64,000 nucleotides of DNA from Mesostigma viride (Eukaryota; Streptophyta; Mesostigmatophyceae; Mesostigmatales; Mesostigmataceae). Below the pieces are notes generated by a model. It made no database searches. It was not told where the DNA came from and saw only the letters and a list, made by a program, of their open reading frames with translations. The position numbers and the translations under genes are program-made. Location of the stretch: positions 1 through 64,000 of the forward strand of contig RPFO01002048.1 in NCBI GenBank assembly GCA_009746045.1. The letters are read 5' to 3'. Positions 25,270-33,352 of this stretch are shown piece after piece; position 1 is the stretch's first letter, and every line of letters begins with the position of its first letter.

Positions 25270-26217
25270 GGCACCACCCCACCATTCCCCCGTCACCACG
25301 GGGTGTGGCAAGGTTGTGTCCTGTCCCCATACCTGTTCATTATTGTCGTGGACCACGTCATGCGCCAGGCACGTGCGCGCTTTACTGCTCTTAAGGGGTC
25401 TGGGGTTCGAGCCAGGCTTGGACATCCTTAACGAGCGTGGGCACGGCGGGGTTAGCACGGGTTACCGCCTGGCTGACCTGATTTATTCGGATGACACCAC
25501 CCTCATCGCGCGCCCCGAGCACATTCAGACCTGGCTGGACTGTCTGGGCCTGGAGGCGAGGGCGGTGGGGTTGAAGATTAGTGTCAAAACTGAGGCGATG
25601 GTGATTGGGGCCTCCAGTCGCCCACCGCTGCCGCGCCTGCTCGACGGGACGGAGGTCCCGTTCCGCGACCGCTTCAAACTGTTGGGGAGCATGCTCCCTG
25701 ACACCGCCGACGATGTGGACGTCCGCATTGGCCTGACCTGGGCTAGGCTTCGTTCGCTCAACACCTACTGGCGCTCCAAGGGCCTGGACGAGCACCGCAA
25801 GCGCATGCTCTTCAAAGGTCCTCGTCCTCACGGTGCTCACGTATGGCGCCGAGGCGTGGACACTCACGGCAACATCGGCAGCTAAGCTAGACGGCACGGT
25901 AACCAGGATGCTCCGACAGGTCCTGAATGTAGGGGTTTCTCAGCGTAGGTCATTAGAGTCTTTGTATCACGGTATGCCTGGTATGTCGGACGAGATTAGG
26001 CAGCGTAGGATAGCATTTGTAGGACATCTTGCTCGCACCAGCCAGGTCGACACCGCCCTTGGTCTGGCCGGTCCCCAGCGGCTCGGCCAACCAGGGCGGC
26101 ATATTTTGACCTGGCCTGGCCCCAAGAACATTCCTAAAAGGGTAGGGAAACATGCCATGACCTATACCCAGATGTTGCTGGCCGACCTAGTGGTCCCAGC
26201 CCAGTCGGGGTAAAATT
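25270..26217 (+). pseudogene. LINE RT C-terminal half, 5' part of a split older LINE
   Basis: Plus-strand LINE RT starting at VWQGCVLSPYLFIIV (25304). The YSDDTTLI block (25484; an Ala-to-Ser variant of the usual YADD) and ISVKTEAM follow in another frame, then the thumb/C-terminal region LTYGAEAWTL..LDGTVTRMLRQ (25833-25915) and RRIAFVGHLARTSQVDT. Frameshifts lie near 25395 and 25830. The coding match stops at 26217 and resumes at 32487, so this copy has been split by a 6.25-kb insertion. Its 5' end is truncated where it meets the gag remnant. Confidence 0.85.
26203..26217. repeat. 15-bp target-site duplication, left copy
   Basis: AGTCGGGGTAAAATT at 26203-26217 is repeated exactly at 32472-32486. 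It flanks the TIR element, and both copies sit inside the older LINE coding region. Confidence 0.85.
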
Positions 26218-26374
26218 GGCTCCAGAGTTCTCAATTCTCAAATTCTCAGAGGGCGGGCCGAGATTAATTAAGAGGTACCTTGAAATTAAATAAGAGGCAT
26301 GGCTCTATCGAGATATATGTTAGGAGGCGAATTTCTATTGGCGTTAATTTGTAGTATTGTACGAAAACATGTCA
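26218..26374 (+). repeat. Left terminal inverted repeat
   Basis: Aligns with the reverse complement of 32309-32471. Shared blocks include TCTCAAATTCTC, GAGGTACCTTGAAATTAAAT, AAGAGGCATG, TTTCTATTGGCGTTAA and TTGTAGTAT. Identity by eye is about 80-85%. Confidence 0.9.
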
Positions 26375-26654
26375 AGGGTGACGGAAAGAAGGACTTATGT
26401 TCCAATTCAATTCAATGCACGACGGTATTGGACGGAGTTCCCAGTCTGGCAAGCGGATTTTGGATCTCACGTTCAGAAAAGGGCTTGGGTACACGACGCG
26501 GCGCGACGTACGTTGTAAAATGGCTCGCAGAAAAGGAACCGTGGCGACTATTTGGCGCCGCGTCGGTCTTGACGTTGTTTGCTCCGTTGGATCTGCATCT
26601 ACGGCGTTCGTGGGTTGTTTCGAAACCCGGTCGATGAGATTTTACGGAGAAGTA

Positions 26655-26660
26655 GGGTAT
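26655..26660. repeat. GGGTAT target-site duplication, LINE 3' side
   Basis: GGGTAT directly precedes the LINE TTAA tail and recurs at 32212-32217, just beyond the LINE 5' monomers. Confidence 0.65.
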
Positions 26661-26753
26661 TAATTAATTAATTAATAGACACGTGACTGCGTCACGTGAG
26701 CATAAGTCCTCAGTGGGAGGGGAACATGGGATGGAATGGATGGTATAAGCTAT

Positions 26754-29700
26754 CTAGGTCCTAGTTACAGGGGTGTGGGCACCGCGGCCCGAATCGCTAT
26801 GAATGCCATACTTGGTCACACGCGGAGCCCCCACAGGCTTGGGGGTGGTCTCCTTCATCACTACTTGCCATCTATCCTTGCGCACCATCTGCCTCCATAT
26901 TACAGACAAACCAGGAGGCTGCCCGGGGGTGAGCCCGTCACGTCTAGTGTAGCACATGTCCATGCCGAGTCTATCACGAAAAGTCCACGGGTGGCGGCCC
27001 TGCCGCGCGCGGCCGGGGGCACGCCAGGTGAGGACATATCGCCCAGGCTGGGCGGGCTTGGTGCCAGCTAGTCTATCTGATGTATCTACCTGATCTGTGC
27101 GGGCCAGGTGCCCGGCTAGGCCCAGGCGCCTGTGCCTAATAATGTGGGAAACATAGGGCAAATCAGCGTACAAATCCTCATTACTAATGTGCAAACCAAA
27201 GGGGATGTTAAGGGCCTTGCGCAGCATCTTGGTGACGGCGCCGTCGAGTCGTTGCTCCAGCTCCTGCATCAGTGTCCACGTCTCGGCGCCGTAGGTCAGG
27301 ATCGTCAGAATGACGACCTTGAAGAGGTCACGCTTGACGATCCGGGGTAGGGCGGGGTTGCTCCACCAGCGGCGGTGGTCATGGAGGTGCGCCCACGCCA
27401 TGCCGATCCGTGTCGTCATGTCGTCCTCGCAGTCGGGAAGCCAACTGCCGAGCAGCTTGAAGCGGCCTGAAGGAGGGTAGTTGACCTCGGCATCGTCTAA
27501 GAGGCGGAGTGTGGGTGGGGGCCCTGCCATGCCGAGGGCCAGGGCCTCCGTTTTGGGGCTGATTTCTAGACCAACCGCCCGAGCCTCGAGCGCCAGGCAG
27601 TCCAGCCAAAGTTGGGCAGACTCCGGCTTCTCGATGAGCGTGATGTCGTCGGCATAAATGAGGTCAGCTAGTAAATTCTGCTTGTTAGTCGGCCCCCCTT
27701 CCCCAAGCTCGTTCGTGATCGCTAGGCCAGGGGCACGGCCTGCAATGCTAGCAAAGCGAGCACGTGCCTGGCGCATAACATAATCCACTACAATAATAAA
27801 CAGGTACGGCGACAGGACGCAACCCTGCCAGACGCCGGTCTGCAGTGGGCATGGCGGGGTAATGCCGTGTGAGTGCGCACCGAAGTGGTCGACCCCTCAT
27901 ACAGCGTGCGGATGACGGTAATCAGGGGAGTGGGGACGCGAGCGCGAGCAAGTACAGCCCATAGAGCGTCCCAGAGGACAGAATCAAAAGCCTTGATGAA
28001 GTCGACGAAGATCAGGATGGCGGGAAACTCACCAGGTTGCAGGAGAGCGATTTCCTCGAAGAGGCGACGCGCGACGAAGATGGCCATGACGGTGTTGCGC
28101 CCAGGACGGAAGCCCATTTGACTTTCCCCAAGGTGACAGTCGAGAGCAGAACGAAGGCGGTTGAGGATCATGCGCATGAACAACTTAAGTGCGGCGCTCT
28201 GGATGCAGACTCCTCTGTAGTTGGCGGGGTCGTCAGGGGAACCTTTGTTTTTGTACAGCATAATACGGTAGCTGTGCTGCCACTCAGGAATCGGCGGCGC
28301 GTCGGCAAGCAGGATCCGGTTGCAGACGTCAAGCAGGAACCCCGTGAGCGCCGTCAGCTTAATCACCGGGGCTGGGAGCTGGTCAGGTCCAACGGCGGCA
28401 TAGAAGCGGAGTTGCTTGGCGGCGGTGCTCAGCTCGAGCTCGGTGAACGGCGGGAGCTCGTTGGGGTCGGCCAGGGGTTCCGTCAGGGCTGGGTACGTGT
28501 AGTCCTGCTCAGCGGCGGGCGGCGTGGGCGGCGCAGGGACGTCCGCCGGTGCTACTGCCAGGCGTGCGGCCGCCAGAGGGCCAAGCGGCGGAGGCGGCGG
28601 GGGGCGCCGAGCAGCCGGGACTGGGAGGAATACCACTGGTCGAGCTGCTGCTGCGGTGAGCCAGAGAGCGTCCGCGGCGCCGGCTGCGCGCCGCCGGCGG
28701 GCCGTTGGGCGTGACGCAGGCGGGTCCAGGCGTACTTGCCGTGCTGGTCCTTGAGGTGGGCGAAGTACTCGCGGACATGAAGGTCCTCCTGCTCCTTGGT
28801 CGCCTGCCGGATGGCCGAGTGGTAATCGGCTTTGAGGCGGGCGTAGCGGGCGGGGTCGCTGTTGTCGCGCAGGGCTTGCCGGGCCTGGATGACGGCGGGG
28901 AGCCGGTGCAGGCTGGTGAAGCGGGGCGGGCGGCGGGGGGGCAGTAGGGCCCCGGCCGCGGGCAGCTTGTCAGCGAGGTGCCGAAGGGCCGATGCCGGGC
29001 CGGCAGCGAACAGCTGGGCGTGGCTGGCCGGGATGTCCAGCGCGTCGACGAACGCCTCTGCGGCGCGCTTGTGGGCGCGTTTTTCAGGGAAGTCCTCCAG
29101 AGCGTCGTCAGATTTCTCGAGCAACTGAAGTGTGCGCAAATCAGGTGGTGCCACGTGCTTACGAAAGGGCGAGGGGAATCGCAGGCGGATGCGGGCGGTG
29201 ACGATGCGATGATCGGAGCGCACCAGGGGGATCACATGCGAGCGAGCAGCTAGTACAGATCCTTGATGACGCTTGCGCATTACAACATAGTCAATGCAGC
29301 GTTCAGTGCCAGTTGGCGAGGTGTGTGTGACCAAAGCATCTGGACTATGTGGAAAGCGGTGTTGGCAGTGACCAAATCGCATGTCGTAAGCAAATCAGCA
29401 AAAAGTTCAGTGTTGGCATTGGAGACCGTACCGTTGGGGGCGTGCTGACATCCGCCAGTACCCGGTGGTAGCGTGGCGTTGGCGTCCAGCAGCAGAGCGA
29501 GGTAGTTGCGACCAGGGATGCCGTTCGCCAGGTTCTCCAGCGCTGCAAAGAAGTCCTTGCGGTCTTGTTCTGGGTGGCCGGAGTGGGGTGCGTAACCAAC
29601 GCCCACCGTCAGGGCGTAGGTCGAGTGGCCCTCCATCGAATGAAAAGTGGCCACGAGGAGCCGAGCGTTGACCAGCTGGGGTTCGCCCATGTGGCGTACG

Positions 29701-30506
29701 GCGAGCGGGGAGCAGAGGAGACCGACGCCCCCGTTCCCGGTGCCGTCGCCGCCTCCGTAGTAGAACCGCCAGCCGTCGATGTCGTCAGCAACAAGGGCAG
29801 TTGATCCGCGGGCCGATGCAGTGCGCCTGTGTTCTTGGATTCCCAGGATGGCGATATTATTGTCGATGCAGAAACCAATAAGATTGGAGACTCGATGGCA
29901 CTGACAGTCGTCACTGCGCAGGCAGTGACAGCGGTCAGCGTCGGGCTGGAGCGTGCGGGCGTTGAAGGTGGCGATGACCAAGGGCGCGCGTTGACCGAAA
30001 AGGGGGGTGCAGGCGGGGGTGGGGGCGGAGATGGAGCAGGGTGGTGATGGGGGTGGGGGTGGAGGTGGTGGGGTAGGGGGGGCGGGTTGGGGACTTATGC
30101 TTTCAATCACCGTTTCGATTCTTCCTGCCAACGCGTCGAGGCGACGCCGACGGTTGGCTCGGGTGGCCAGGTAGAATGAGTCTGCGTCTGCACGCATAAG
30201 AAATGCGTGCAGTCTGAGGAGGTTTCGGAGGCGGCCGCGCGAGGCGGGGCGAACCTGGCTCACTGCCGACCCGTTGCTCTCTCTCCGACAGCCCGAGGGC
30301 TGCGAAGGCAAAGGGGCGGGAAGGGGAGTTAGGCAGATCCCACTGCTAAGCCGCGGAGCCGCGGGGCCGCGAGCGTCGTCATTGATAGGAGAGAAGGGTT
30401 CGCAGCGCGGGCTCCGGCTCAGGTGCAAAGCGAACGAATTTATTAGGGGGACGGCCAAGCCTGGCAGCCATACCTGAGCTGAAGTTGCCCCGGCGGATCC
30501 CCACAC
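26754..30506 (-). pseudogene. LINE ORF2: APE endonuclease and reverse transcriptase, frameshifted
   Basis: ORF2 would nick target DNA and prime reverse transcription there. Domains on the minus strand: a Pro-rich N-terminal region; APE endonuclease with VIATFNARTL (about 29965), ILGIQEHR (about 29845), LLLDANA (about 29475) and SDHR (about 29210); a long Ala/Pro-rich linker; RT with NYRGVCIQSAALKLFMRM (28225-28170), FVDFIKAFDSVLWDAL (about 28000) and LIYADDITLI (about 27650), so the catalytic Asp residues are kept; and a C-terminal domain with LTYGAETWTL and HLARTDQVDTSDRLAG, ending with WRQMVRKDRWQVVMKET. Frame changes near 29370, 28640 and 27870 break it into four open pieces. The N-terminus overlaps the end of ORF1 in another frame. 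Confidence 0.88.
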
Positions 30507-31848
30507 GTGCTGGGGAGCAGGTGACCGTCGATGCCGGTGGCGATGGCGGTGACGGCGGGGGCCGAGCAGGGGGCTGGGGCGCTGGCACGGCGGTATCCAT
30601 GGGGGTCGCCGTCATTGGAGGAAGGTCCTGGCCGTTAATGCGGACGATGAAGACGCCATTAAAGAGGCGGGCATAGATGCTGCACCGTAGTTGCGGGTTG
30701 GCCTGCTTGGCTGCCCGAGCCTCGTGGACCTCCGGCCGGTTCAAAGCGGCAGCCCGGGCCTCAAGCTGCTCCGGGGTATAGTAATCGTCGATGCTCAGTT
30801 GGGTATCGTGGAGGTTCCGGCGGGCCTTCTGCACCTGCAGTTTGTCCTCCTTGCGGTGGAATTCCACCAAGACAGGGGCGGTGGGGCCGCCGAGCCGTCG
30901 TGCCGTTTTGATGACGACGCTTTGGGCCACGCCGAGCTTCCCCAGGAAGGGGTCGCCCCGGAGGTAGGTGCCCAGGCGTGCATCGTTGACGTTCGAGGGG
31001 ACGCCACGTACCACAATACTGCATGAGCGAATGGGTTCGTGCATAGCATCCCTTGTGCTGGCCTTGACGGCTGTTTTGATTTCGTTGATGAGCTCCGTAG
31101 GGTTCTGAAGCGTGGCGGCATAGGTGGTCTTGGCAGGAGTTATGGAGGCGGCAAGTTGTTGCTGGAGCTGGTGGAGGAGCTGCTGCTGCTGCTGCAGCCC
31201 TGCTGCAATGTGGGTGATGGCGGAGTGGATGGAGGTGTCGGCGTGTGAGGAATGGGCGTGGTGGGTGGCGAGGTGGTTGTGGACAGGGTTGAGGGCAGCG
31301 TTGAGGAGGGGAGGGAGGCGATCGAAGCAGGTATTGGCGACTTGCTTGGCGGTGATGTTGATGGCGGCCGCAACAGTGGGGTCGGCTCCCAGGTCCAGAG
31401 AGGCCATGACAAAGCTCTCAAGGGCGCTGTCGGAAAGACGGGAGCACGTCCACCAGACTGCGAGGCAGAGGTCAGTGTCGTCGGGGTCGTCGTGGAGAAA
31501 GTCCGACAGGTGGGTAACCTGTTGGTTGCAGTCCCGGATCTCGCACTTTTTCTCGGCAGCCAGGTGCAGGATGGTGAGGGCGGCAGCTCGGGACAGGCGC
31601 ATGATGGCGTTAAGGCCTGGCCATTTGCCAGGTAAAAATGCGGCAGCTTCCTCGGCAGAAAAGGCCTCCTCGCGGGTATCCATGGCAGGGTCGCTGTTCG
31701 GCGGAGCGGTGGAGTGGAGCGGCTGGATGCTGACAGTGGCGTCCGGCATAGCGTGCAAGGGTGTTTCCAATGACGCCATGGCTTCATCAGCGAGTTGGTG
31801 CAGGGCCGCGGACGCTTGTGATTGCTGGGATGAGTCGTATTCCGCCAT
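30379..31848 (-). CDS. LINE ORF1 protein (RRM-like nucleic-acid-binding)
   Basis: An uninterrupted 489-codon frame starting MAEYDSSQQSQ. The N-terminal half is helical and rich in Ala/Leu/His. A Gln-rich coiled-coil-like stretch (LQQQQQLLHQLQQQL) lies near 31200-31155, typical of the trimerising part of ORF1 proteins. A likely RRM-type domain follows: CSIVVRGVPSNVNDARL, then VIKTARRLGG..APVLVEF and QVQKARRNL (about 31015-30800). That pattern matches the ORF1p RRM plus C-terminal-domain layout of L1-like elements. The C-terminus is Pro-rich and basic. ORF1p coats LINE RNA and acts as a chaperone in the family; the role here is by analogy. Its intact frame next to a frameshifted ORF2 suggests recent insertion or sequence error in ORF2. 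Confidence 0.75.
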   Translation of the reverse strand: MAEYDSSQQSQASAALHQLADEAMASLETPLHAMPDATVSIQPLHSTAPPNSDPAMDTREEAFSAEEAAAFLPGKWPGLNAIMRLSRAAALTILHLAAEKKCEIRDCNQQVTHLSDFLHDDPDDTDLCLAVWWTCSRLSDSALESFVMASLDLGADPTVAAAINITAKQVANTCFDRLPPLLNAALNPVHNHLATHHAHSSHADTSIHSAITHIAAGLQQQQQLLHQLQQQLAASITPAKTTYAATLQNPTELINEIKTAVKASTRDAMHEPIRSCSIVVRGVPSNVNDARLGTYLRGDPFLGKLGVAQSVVIKTARRLGGPTAPVLVEFHRKEDKLQVQKARRNLHDTQLSIDDYYTPEQLEARAAALNRPEVHEARAAKQANPQLRCSIYARLFNGVFIVRINGQDLPPMTATPMDTAVPAPQPPARPPPSPPSPPASTVTCSPARVGIRRGNFSSGMAARLGRPPNKFVRFAPEPEPALRTLLSYQ

Positions 31849-31861
31849 ATCGAGCTGAAAA

Positions 31862-32211
31862 AACAGCGATATTTGCTGGGCAGGGCGGTGCCGGTATCTT
31901 CGGAAATATTGAGCGATAGCTGTAGAAAATTATATCAGCGTGTTCGTCTTCAAAAAGACGAGTCTAATGCAACCAACCCGATGAAATTTCATGGCCGGAG
32001 TCGAAAGTTATGAGCATTCTCGTATATTGCAACAGCGATATTTGCTGGGCAGGGCGGTGCCGGTATCTTCGGAAATATTGAGCGATAGCTGTAGAAAATT
32101 ATATCAGCGTGTTCGTCTTCAAAAGACGAGTCTAATGCAACCAACCCGATGAAATTTCAAGGCCGGAGTCAAAAGTTATGAGCATTCTCGTATATTGCAA
32201 CAGCGATATTT
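31862..32211 (-). repeat. Tandem about 168-bp monomers at the LINE 5' end
   Basis: AACAGCGATATTTG recurs at 31862, 32031 and 32199, giving periods of 169 and 168 bp. The two full monomers differ by a few substitutions and one A in the AAAAAGACGAG run. The third copy is cut after 13 bp at the element end. The arrangement resembles the 5' promoter monomers of some L1 elements, so promoter activity directed toward ORF1 is inferred. Confidence 0.85.
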
Positions 32212-32308
32212 GGGTATATAAGTGATCTTTGTTGTTTCCTTGATATAAGTGATCCTTTTTTGACCAAGCGGTGAACTGAATGTAGAAGTCGGAATAAATT
32301 ATACGGTC

Positions 32309-32471
32309 TGACACGTTGTCGTACTATACTACAACTTAACGCCAATAGAAACTCGCCTCCAAAAATATATCTGGATAGAGGCATGCCTCTTATTTAATTT
32401 CAAGGTACCTCTTATTTAATCTCGGGCGGCGCCCTCCGAGAACTTGAGAATTTGAGAACCGGACTCGTGGG
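32309..32471 (-). repeat. Right terminal inverted repeat
   Basis: Inverted partner of 26218-26374. The outermost bases differ (CCCACGAGTCCGG versus GGCTCCAGAG when aligned), and matching becomes strong from TTCTCAA inward. It is followed immediately by the right copy of the 15-bp target duplication at 32472-32486. Confidence 0.9.
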
Positions 32472-32790
32472 AGTCGGGGTAAAATTTGAGTAGCCAGTTT
32501 GAATACCGCATCCCCTCTCTCTCCCTTCTTTGGACTGCCATGCAGGACAAGAAGCGGTGGCAGAAGATTGTCAAGGCTCACACGCCAGCCCCTGTGGGCA
32601 AGCCGCCTCCCCCCAAGAGGAGGAGCCGTTTTGATGAGTAGCGTAGATAGGCTTTTCTAGACTAGATAGCTTAGAGTTAGGTTAGTTCGATTACGCGGCT
32701 TCCTCCACTCCACCCATCCACCCTGGAATACGTGCTACATGATCTCCCAACGGAGGCATGTTATAATTTAATTTTAATTTAATATCAGTC
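32472..32790 (+). mobile_element. 3' end of the split older LINE
   Basis: After the 15-bp duplication the older plus-strand LINE resumes. The translation LLWTAMQDKKRWQKIVKAHT (32528-32585) then PAPVGKPP aligns with the C-terminus of the minus-strand LINE (WRQMVRKDRWQVVMKETT..PVGAP) and ends at a TAG after RRSRFDE (about 32641). The 3' UTR shows CTAGATAGCTTAG and CCACCCATCCA and ends in a TTTAATTTAAT-type tail (32760-32783). Confidence 0.8.
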
Positions 32791-33352
32791 ACCGACACAC
32801 ACGTAGCCATGTATGCCCAAAGGTGCTGACTTCGAATCACTCTAGGCAACATTTGACGATAGTATAGCTACTCTTTTGCTCGTATCTTTTTATCTATTTA
32901 TCCTTTTGCCAAACTTCCAAGTGCTCGCTAGGCTCGACCCTAGTCGGCACGCTACACTTGCATATTCCCCCCGGCCCTTTTGCTATAATGTGGCAGCCAT
33001 ACCGCGTGAACGTCAGACTCACTTGCACCACGAGAGAAGTGAAAACTCGGTTTTTACAGCACATGCCTAATGCCTTCCTGTCATCCACCCCCGCCATCAA
33101 CCACTCCGTTAAGGATTTATGCTCCATGATGCAGCCACGTAAGTAACCGCGCGACAAGTTGGTCCTGCTTAGATCAGCTGATTCCCGAAAATATGCGCTG
33201 GATGGGGCAGCCTGATTGCAAGCAATCTCTCGCTGACACGCCGCTCGTGTCGATTCCCATAATTGTCAAGCCAGGGTTCCCACCCGTCGATTCCTTGTGA
33301 CACATGGCCACTTCCCATGCCACTAGCAACTCCATGCACGAGCGCCACCAAG
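32791..33352. other. Non-coding spacer
   Basis: Contains no supported gene. It lies beyond the 3' end of the radial-spoke gene (minus strand), so its right part probably holds that gene's 3' UTR. I did not identify a polyadenylation signal with confidence. Confidence 0.45.

Larger units (their letters stand above)
26661..32211 (-). mobile_element. Near-full-length APE-type LINE (non-LTR retrotransposon)
   Basis: A 5.55-kb minus-strand element. 5' end: two and a fraction tandem monomers of about 168 bp (31862-32211). Then ORF1 (31848-30379), overlapping ORF2 (30506-26754) with APE endonuclease and RT, a short 3' UTR, and a tail of tandem TTAA/ATTA units (26661-26677). GGGTAT flanks both ends. 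ORF1 is intact; ORF2 has at least three frameshifts. Fragments of the same family lie at 18.7-21 kb, so it has been active repeatedly here. The APE plus RT order and microsatellite tail fit non-LTR families such as RTE, L1 or CR1, but I do not assign the clade. Confidence 0.88.
26218..32471. mobile_element. TIR element with 15-bp target duplication, interrupted by a LINE
   Basis: Bounded by imperfect terminal inverted repeats of about 160 bp (26218-26374 and 32309-32471) and by exact 15-bp direct repeats. Removing the LINE at 26661-32211 leaves an element of roughly 700 bp. Its left unique part (26375-26654) holds two overlapping short ORFs (88 and 112 codons) with no known domain. The TIRs contain an internal motif repeated twice, ATTAAATAAGAGG-like. 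One frame through each TIR gives a similar peptide (LSRY..GGEFLLAL.CSIVR), so the ends may derive from coding DNA, or this may be coincidence. A 15-bp duplication is longer than in the familiar cut-and-paste families. A Penelope-like or foldback origin is possible. Confidence 0.7.

Noticed and set aside
26299..26663. 88- and 112-codon ORFs as a transposase of the small TIR element
   Set aside because: Too short and without any catalytic motif; kept only as described sequence.
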